In this document: positions 59,048 through 64,000 of the stretch, one piece after another
Numbering within the stretch: position 1 is the first letter of the stretch
How the letters are laid out: each line of letters starts with the position of its first letter
NCBI RefSeq assembly: GCF_013155375.1
Contig: NZ_JABJQY010000002.1
Location: forward strand, 1,922,001-1,986,000
Origin: Nocardioides sp. zg-1308
GTDB taxonomy: Bacteria > Actinomycetota > Actinomycetes > Propionibacteriales > Nocardioidaceae
Direction of reading: 5' to 3'
Length of the DNA: 64,000 nucleotides
Notes under the pieces: generated by a model
What the model was told of the DNA's origin: nothing
Database searches by the model: none
The model's input: the letters and a program-made list of their open reading frames with translations, nothing else
Program-made: the position numbers and the translations under genes

Positions 59048-60229
59048 ATGAGGCAGCGGTTGAACGATGCGCTCGAGGTGATCAAGCCGATCGGCTGGTT
59101 GATCCTCGGGCTCGGCCTGGGTGCGCTCCTGGTCGCCAGCGTCACGCTGTGGCGTGAGCTGGCCGTCCTCGGCTGCGCCTGCCTGGCCCTGCTCGTCCTC
59201 GCCCTGCCCTTCCTCGTCGGCCGCACCTCCGTCTCCGTCGACCTGCGGCTCCAGCCCGAGCGGGTCGCGGCGGGGGAGTCCGTGGCCGCCGGCGTCATCG
59301 TCGTCAACCGCGCCTCCTCCCGCCTGGTCCCCACCACGCTCGAGGTGCCGGTCGGCTCCGCGATCCACCGCTACGGCATCAGCTCCCTGGCGCCGAGCGC
59401 CACCCACGAGGAGTCGTTCACCATCCGCACGGAGCGGCGCGGTGTCATCCCGGTCGGCCCGGCGATGACCCGGCGCGGCGACCCCGTCGGGATCTTCTCC
59501 CGCGACGTGGTGTGGACGCCGGTGCGCGAGGTGCTGGTGCGCCCGCACCTCGTGCCGATGGAGTCGCTGGGCGCCGGCCTGCTGCGCGACCTCGAGGGCG
59601 TCTCGACCGACGCCGTCAGCCAGAGCGACCTCGCCTTCCACGCGCTGCGCGAGTACGTCCCCGGCGACGACCTGCGCCACATCCACTGGCGCTCCTCGGC
59701 CAAGGTGATGGCCTCGACGGGTGAGTCGTCGTTGCTGGTGCGCCAGTACCTCGACACCCGGCGCAGCCACGCCACGATCGTGGTCGACGACCGGCTCTCC
59801 GCCTGGGCCGACCCCGAGGACTTCGAGACCGCGATGGCGGTCGCCGCCTCCATCGCCGTCCGCGCCGTGCTCGACGAGTTCGACGTCTCGTTCGTCTGCG
59901 GCGCCTCCGCCTCGTCGGGCTCCGACGGCCACCTCGCGCTCGACGCGGTCTGCCGTGCCGAGACGGGCGAGCGCGGGCTGGTCGAGTCGGGCCGGCAGGC
60001 CAGCATGCTCGCGCCCGACACCAGCCTCGCCTTCTTCGTCAGCGGCAGCGAGGCGCCGTTCACCGACCTGCTCCGCTCGGCCGCGGCGTTCCCGCCCGAG
60101 GTGCGCCGCTTCGCCATCGTCGTCGACCCGGCGGGCAACAGCCGGGTCACCGAGACCGGCGGTCTGCCGGTCCTGCACCTGGCCGCCAAGGAGGACCTGG
60201 GCGGCCTCCTGCGCTGGAGCGTGCGATGA
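59048..60229 (+). CDS. DUF58 domain membrane protein
   Basis: 393 residues. Two N-terminal hydrophobic segments (about 14-60) precede a beta-rich region and the DUF58 signature REYVPGDDLRHIHWRSSAKV (about 201-220). The C-terminal half has a VWA-like fold but no clear complete MIDAS. It is the presumed client of the MoxR ATPase. Its TGA overlaps the next ATG (ATGA). Function is unproven; the family often associates with cell-envelope processes. Confidence 0.92.
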   Translation: MRQRLNDALEVIKPIGWLILGLGLGALLVASVTLWRELAVLGCACLALLVLALPFLVGRTSVSVDLRLQPERVAAGESVAAGVIVVNRASSRLVPTTLEVPVGSAIHRYGISSLAPSATHEESFTIRTERRGVIPVGPAMTRRGDPVGIFSRDVVWTPVREVLVRPHLVPMESLGAGLLRDLEGVSTDAVSQSDLAFHALREYVPGDDLRHIHWRSSAKVMASTGESSLLVRQYLDTRRSHATIVVDDRLSAWADPEDFETAMAVAASIAVRAVLDEFDVSFVCGASASSGSDGHLALDAVCRAETGERGLVESGRQASMLAPDTSLAFFVSGSEAPFTDLLRSAAAFPPEVRRFAIVVDPAGNSRVTETGGLPVLHLAAKEDLGGLLRWSVR

Positions 60230-62778
60230 GCCCGTCGACCCGCGCGGCCTCCCGCCACGCCGCCCGGGAGCGCGGTCCCGGCTCCGGCAGCACCGGCACC
60301 CGCACCCGCGTACGCCCCCACGCGCTGCTGCCCGACCGGCACACCTGGACCGACATCGGCTTCACGCTCGTGCTGGCCGCGGTGGTGCTGAGCTCGTTCG
60401 GCACCTCGTTCACCGGCTCGACCTACCTCGTCGTCGGCATGCTCGGCGCGGTCCTCGCGGTCGTCGTCACCCACCTCACCCGTGCGGCCGGCTGGCCGAT
60501 CGTCTCGGCCGTGGTCATCTGCCTCCTCCTCTTCTTCCTGCTCGGCGGGCCGCTGTGCCTGCGCTCGCTGGGCGACACGTCGTTCCTCCCCGGCGCGTCC
60601 ACGCTGGGCCGGGTGGCCGACCAAGCGGTGTTCGGGTGGAAGGACCTGCTCACGACGCTGCCCCCGATCGACGGCGAGGGCCCGCTCCTCGTGCTCCCGT
60701 GGATGGCCGGGATGCTCGCCGGGCTCGTCGGCCTCGCGCTCGCCGGGCTGCCGGTGCGCCGCGCCTGGCTCGCCGCCGCGCTCCCGGTCATCGGCATGAC
60801 GGTCGTCCTGTCCGGCGCGATCGTGCTGGGTGTGCGCCGTCCCCAGTCACTGGTGGTGCAGGGGGCCGTGTTCGCCGCGCTGTCGCTGGCCTGGCTCGCG
60901 CTGCGGGCGCGTCGCGCCAGCGCGTCGGTGCAGGGCGGCAGCACCTCCTGGCTCCGCGGCGCCGGCGCCATGGCGATGCTGGCGCTGGCCGCCGGCGTCG
61001 CCCTGCCCGCCAGCGGTGTCATCGCCGGTGACGAGGACCGCCGGGCGGTGGCCCGCAACTGGGTCGAGCCGCCCTTCGACATCGGCCGCTACCCCTCGCC
61101 GCTGGCCGGGTTCCGCAAGTACGTCGACCTCAAGGGCCGCACCGACCCGACCAACGTCTACGACAAGACGCTGCTCGACGTCGACGGCGTGCCGGCCGGC
61201 ACCCTGGTCCGCTTCGCGGCCATGGACCGCTACGACGGCATGGTGTGGGGCGCGACCGACAACGCCCTCCCGGGCCCGGCCGACGACTCCTTCCAGCGCG
61301 TCTCCTCGACCATCGACAACCCCGTCGGCGGTGAGGAGGTCGATGTCACGATCACCCTCGGCGAGGGCTGGAGCGGTGTCTGGCTGCCCACGGTCGGGGC
61401 GCTGCGGTCGATGTCCTTCGAGACCGCCGACGCGCGCGCCAAGGCGGAGGTCTTCCGCTACAACCTGGCCACCTCCACGGCGGTGGTCCCCACCGGGCTG
61501 CAGCCCGGCGACCGCTACACCTTCACCGCGGTCGAGCCCGACGACGAGCTGACCGAGGAGACGGTCGGCTCGGCCGAGCCGACCGTCCTGTCCCCGGCGG
61601 CCGCCTTCATCCAGCAGCCGACGGAGAAGTGGACCGAGGGCGCCGGCACCGACCCGATGGCCCGGGTGCTGGCCGCCGCCGAGCACCTGCGGAGCGAGGG
61701 CAAGTACTCCGACGGCGTCGGACGCACCGAGCGCGTCTACGTCGCCGGGCACAGCTCCTGGCGGCTCTCCGACGAGTTCGTCAACGCCCCGCAGATCGTC
61801 GGCAACGACGAGCAGTACGCCGCCACGATGGCGCTGATCGCCAACGAGATCGGCGTACCGGCTCGCGTCGTCCTCGGTGCGGTCGTGCCCGAGGGCGGCC
61901 GCGTCACCGGCAAGGAGGTCGCGGCGTGGGTCGAGCTCCGCGCCGCAGACGGCTCGTGGCGCACCCTGCCGACCGAGTCGTTCACGCCGACCACACCGCC
62001 CGCGGACCAGGTCCCCGAGACCAACACCCCGATGTCCGGCACCGTCATCCCCCCGCCCAACCCCATCCCGCCGCCGTCGGACGCGGGGGAGCAGAGCGAC
62101 GCCGACCTCAAGGAGCGCAGGGCCACCCGCAAGAAGTCCGAGCAGGACGAGGAGGACGGGCTGATCCCGGACGTGCCGGGGTGGTTCGGGGTCGTGCTGA
62201 CCTACGTCGGCGTGCCGCTGCTGGTGGTCGCGCTGCTCCTCGGTGCCGTGGTCGGCATCAAGGCGTGGCGCCGGCACCGCCGCCGCAGCGCCGACTCCGC
62301 CTCGGCGCGCTTCGTGGGCGCGTGGCGCGAGCTGGTGGACCACGCCCGCGACCTCGGCCAGGTCGTGCCGCTGGGACCGAGCGTCACCCGTCGCGAGCAG
62401 TCCGCCGGCATCGTCTCCGGCCAGGCCGGCGCGCTGGCCCGTCGCGCGGACAGCTTCGTGTTCGGGCCCCGCACGCCCGAGGTGGCCTCCGCGACGACCT
62501 ACTGGGAGTCGGTCGACGCCGAGCGCCGCGCCATGTCGCGCGAGGTCGGGCGGTGGCAGCGCGTGCGCGCCGCGGTCAGCCTCCGCTCGCTGCGCCCGGG
62601 CGGCCGGGGGCAGGCCGCCGCGGCCGCCCCGTCCGCCACTGACACCGCTGCGGACGGGGCTGCGGACGCCGCTGCTGGGGGCCAGGCGGACGGCGCGGGG
62701 GAGCCGCGGCACACGCCCGGCCGTGCCGCCCGGCTGCGCGGGCTCGCAGATTGGCGTTCTCGAGGGACGCCTGACTAA
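60226..62778 (+). CDS. Transglutaminase-like membrane protein lacking the catalytic triad
   Basis: 850 residues: about six N-terminal membrane segments (45-270), a large extracellular region (about 280-640) with a transglutaminase-fold core, one more membrane segment (about 650-672) and a cytoplasmic tail rich in Ala/Arg. The core is recognisable (EQYAATMALIANEIGVPARV, AAWVELRAADGSWRTLPTE). However, the catalytic Cys is Asp528, the His position is Ala566, and the Asp of the usual L-D-P is Pro. It therefore probably binds rather than cross-links or cuts. It corresponds to the TGM member of PFNA clusters and ends the operon. Confidence 0.9.
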   Translation: MSPSTRAASRHAARERGPGSGSTGTRTRVRPHALLPDRHTWTDIGFTLVLAAVVLSSFGTSFTGSTYLVVGMLGAVLAVVVTHLTRAAGWPIVSAVVICLLLFFLLGGPLCLRSLGDTSFLPGASTLGRVADQAVFGWKDLLTTLPPIDGEGPLLVLPWMAGMLAGLVGLALAGLPVRRAWLAAALPVIGMTVVLSGAIVLGVRRPQSLVVQGAVFAALSLAWLALRARRASASVQGGSTSWLRGAGAMAMLALAAGVALPASGVIAGDEDRRAVARNWVEPPFDIGRYPSPLAGFRKYVDLKGRTDPTNVYDKTLLDVDGVPAGTLVRFAAMDRYDGMVWGATDNALPGPADDSFQRVSSTIDNPVGGEEVDVTITLGEGWSGVWLPTVGALRSMSFETADARAKAEVFRYNLATSTAVVPTGLQPGDRYTFTAVEPDDELTEETVGSAEPTVLSPAAAFIQQPTEKWTEGAGTDPMARVLAAAEHLRSEGKYSDGVGRTERVYVAGHSSWRLSDEFVNAPQIVGNDEQYAATMALIANEIGVPARVVLGAVVPEGGRVTGKEVAAWVELRAADGSWRTLPTESFTPTTPPADQVPETNTPMSGTVIPPPNPIPPPSDAGEQSDADLKERRATRKKSEQDEEDGLIPDVPGWFGVVLTYVGVPLLVVALLLGAVVGIKAWRRHRRRSADSASARFVGAWRELVDHARDLGQVVPLGPSVTRREQSAGIVSGQAGALARRADSFVFGPRTPEVASATTYWESVDAERRAMSREVGRWQRVRAAVSLRSLRPGGRGQAAAAAPSATDTAADGAADAAAGGQADGAGEPRHTPGRAARLRGLADWRSRGTPD

Positions 62779-62781
62779 ACT
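62751..62781 (+). promoter_or_regulatory. Putative infA promoter
   Basis: TTGGCG (62751-62756) and TAAACT (62776-62781) are 19 bases apart; the -10 box includes the TAA stop of the transglutaminase-like gene. The resulting leader of about 190 bases contains a hairpin around CTCCTGCTCGCAGGAG (62919-62934). Confidence 0.5.
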
Positions 62782-62980
62782 GGTGCGTCGGCCCAACGTG
62801 GGCTGTGTTTCGTGGTGCCTCGCGGCTGCCCGCAAACGCCTCCGACTCGTCCCAGACGGTGAGGAGCGTGCCCGGGAAGAGGCTCCCGGATCCGCCCCCG
62901 AGGTCCACCGGTCTCCTGCTCGCAGGAGCCGGGCGGTTCCCGGGCCACGGTAGACAACCAGACAACAGATTGTGGAGGAC

Positions 62981-63202
62981 ATGCCGAAGAAAGAAGGCGT
63001 GATCGAGATCGAGGGCACCGTCGTGGAGGCCCTTCCCAACGCCATGTTCCGTGTGGAGCTCGCCAACGGACACAAGGTGCTCGCCCACATCAGCGGCAAG
63101 ATGCGCCAGCACTACATCCGGATCCTCCCCGAGGACCGCGTGGTGGTGGAGCTCTCGCCCTACGACCTCACCAGGGGTCGGATCGTCTACCGCTACAAGT
63201 GA
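62981..63202 (+). CDS. infA: Translation initiation factor IF-1
   Basis: 73 residues, the standard length, a single S1-type OB fold. It occupies the ribosomal A site during initiation with IF-2 and IF-3. [20 protein letters not shown] matches actinobacterial IF-1, which decides for the ATG over a GTG three codons upstream. It opens the infA-rpmJ-rpsM group. Confidence 0.98.
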   Translation: MPKKEGVIEIEGTVVEALPNAMFRVELANGHKVLAHISGKMRQHYIRILPEDRVVVELSPYDLTRGRIVYRYK

Positions 63203-63265
63203 CCGATCCCCGCGAGGGACTCGTCGGTCAGCGTCCAGCCAGCCGAGTAGCAAGGATTCGTTGAC

Positions 63266-63379
63266 ATGAAGGTCAACCCCAGCGTCAAGCCCATCTGTGA
63301 CAAGTGCAAGGTCATCCGCCGTCACGGCCGGGTCATGGTCATCTGCGAGAACCCCCGCCACAAGCAGCGGCAAGGGTGA
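63266..63379 (+). CDS. rpmJ: 50S ribosomal protein L36 (bL36), zinc-binding form
   Basis: 37 residues, starting [20 protein letters not shown] and ending RHKQRQG. Zinc ligands Cys11, Cys14, Cys27 and His32 are present, so this is the C+ form. It lies in the usual place between infA and rpsM. Confidence 0.97.
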   Translation: MKVNPSVKPICDKCKVIRRHGRVMVICENPRHKQRQG

Positions 63380-63385
63380 TGTGAG

Positions 63386-63554
63386 GTCGCTGAGACCGGG
63401 CGCAGCCCGGGCACAGCGACCGAGCAAGCCGCGCAGCCGCTTGCGGCAAGCGGGCCTGAACCCCAGCAGGACCACAGCACCAACTGAAACCCACAACGTG
63501 ATCGCTAGGCCAGGCACCGCCTGACCGAATCCACCTCCGGCGCTTTGGCCGGAG
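63386..63554 (+). promoter_or_regulatory. Structured leader with three hairpins before rpsM
   Basis: Three stems are visible: GTCGCTG/CAGCGAC enclosing CCGGGC/GCCCGG (63386-63420), CCGCTTG/CAAGCGG (63437-63453) and CTCCGGC/GCCGGAG (63535-63554). They fill most of the 244 bases between rpmJ and rpsM. The first could end the infA-rpmJ transcript, and the rest may form an rpsM operon leader. Confidence 0.55.
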
Positions 63555-63623
63555 CTCACCCGAGGCGGGATGAGACGCGACACGACCAGAAACCAAAGCG
63601 ACGAACAGACAAGGAAACGCCAC

Positions 63624-63998
63624 ATGGCACGCCTCGTTGGTGTCGACCTCCCGCGCGACAAGCGCATCGAGATCGCGCTCACCTACATCTACGGCATCGG
63701 CCGTACCCGCGCCCAGCAGCTCCTGGCTGCCACCGGCGTCGACCCGAACGCCCGGGTCCACACGCTCGGTGACGAGGAGCTGGTCAAGCTTCGCGACGAG
63801 ATCGAAGCCAGCTTCAAGATCGAGGGTGACCTCCGACGTGAGGTCCAGGCGGACATCCGCCGCAAGATCGAGATCGGCAGCTACCAGGGTCGCCGCCACC
63901 GCATGGGCCTCCCGGTCCGCGGCCAGCGCACCAAGACCAACGCGCGCACCCGCAAGGGCCCCAAGCGCACCGTCGCCGGCAAGAAGAAGGCGAAGTGA
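63624..63998 (+). CDS. rpsM: 30S ribosomal protein S13 (uS13)
   Basis: 124 residues. It is a head protein that bridges to the large subunit and contacts P-site tRNA through its basic tail ([20 protein letters not shown]). [20 protein letters not shown] and [17 protein letters not shown] are hallmarks. The ATG is chosen by homology. The remaining genes of this operon, expected rpsK, rpsD, rpoA and rplQ, would lie past the right edge. Confidence 0.99.
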   Translation: MARLVGVDLPRDKRIEIALTYIYGIGRTRAQQLLAATGVDPNARVHTLGDEELVKLRDEIEASFKIEGDLRREVQADIRRKIEIGSYQGRRHRMGLPVRGQRTKTNARTRKGPKRTVAGKKKAK

Positions 63999-64000
63999 CC

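Overview
The window is very GC-rich, gene-dense chromosomal DNA from an actinobacterium. Three things point to a Nocardioides-like member of the Propionibacteriales: GTG starts are common, third codon positions are almost always G or C, and the gene order is actinobacterial (helicase-associated protein, cold-shock protein, MFS permease and DUF3027 together; str, S10 and spc ribosomal operons). The genus is an inference from content and style, not from a search. No tRNA, rRNA, CRISPR array, prophage, insertion sequence or replication origin was seen.

Layout. 1-3.85 kb: the start of a helicase-associated protein gene, then a PP2C phosphatase, an FHA protein and an RDD-FHA protein. 3.87-11.4 kb: a secreted subtilase, a cold-shock protein, an MFS permease, DUF3027, a methyltransferase, DUF2530 and an NCS2 purine permease. 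11.4-13.5 kb: two adjacent large palindromes, then a marR-MFS pair whose MFS gene appears to start at ACG. 13.5-18.1 kb: the str operon (rpsL, rpsG, fusA, tuf) with a clear promoter and terminator. 18.2-18.7 kb: a Mug-type DNA glycosylase. 18.76-32.9 kb: a polyamine uptake and degradation region. On the minus strand it reads patD, potD, potA, potB, potC, a saccharopine-dehydrogenase-like gene, gabT, gabD, a further aminotransferase, araC and a VOC protein, mostly with overlapping starts and stops. A divergent lrp-aminotransferase pair lies at its head. 32.9-33.2 kb: a non-coding repeat-rich element. 33.3-34.4 kb: trmB and a small membrane protein. 34.9-46.9 kb: S10 and spc ribosomal protein genes, then secY, adk and map. 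47.7-48.9 kb: a manganese riboswitch and a TerC-family gene. 48.96-62.8 kb: a Ser/Thr kinase and an FHA protein on the minus strand, divergent from a giant surface protein with Fn3 domains, a MoxR ATPase, a DUF58 protein and a transglutaminase-like membrane protein. 62.98 kb to the end: infA, rpmJ and rpsM.

How the genes work together. The polyamine genes outline a complete route: PotABCD import, transamination of putrescine, PatD oxidation to GABA, then GabT and GabD to succinate, probably under the Lrp regulator. The kinase, FHA, Fn3, MoxR, DUF58 and transglutaminase-like block matches the PFNA cluster described in bifidobacteria. Its usual phosphatase and further FHA partners may be the PP2C-FHA-RDD/FHA operon at the left end, about 45 kb away.

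The most unusual details are a transglutaminase-like domain lacking all three catalytic residues, ribosomal protein uL4 with an added C-terminal module, an apparent ACG start codon, a subtilase without the oxyanion-hole Asn, and a structured intergenic repeat element.
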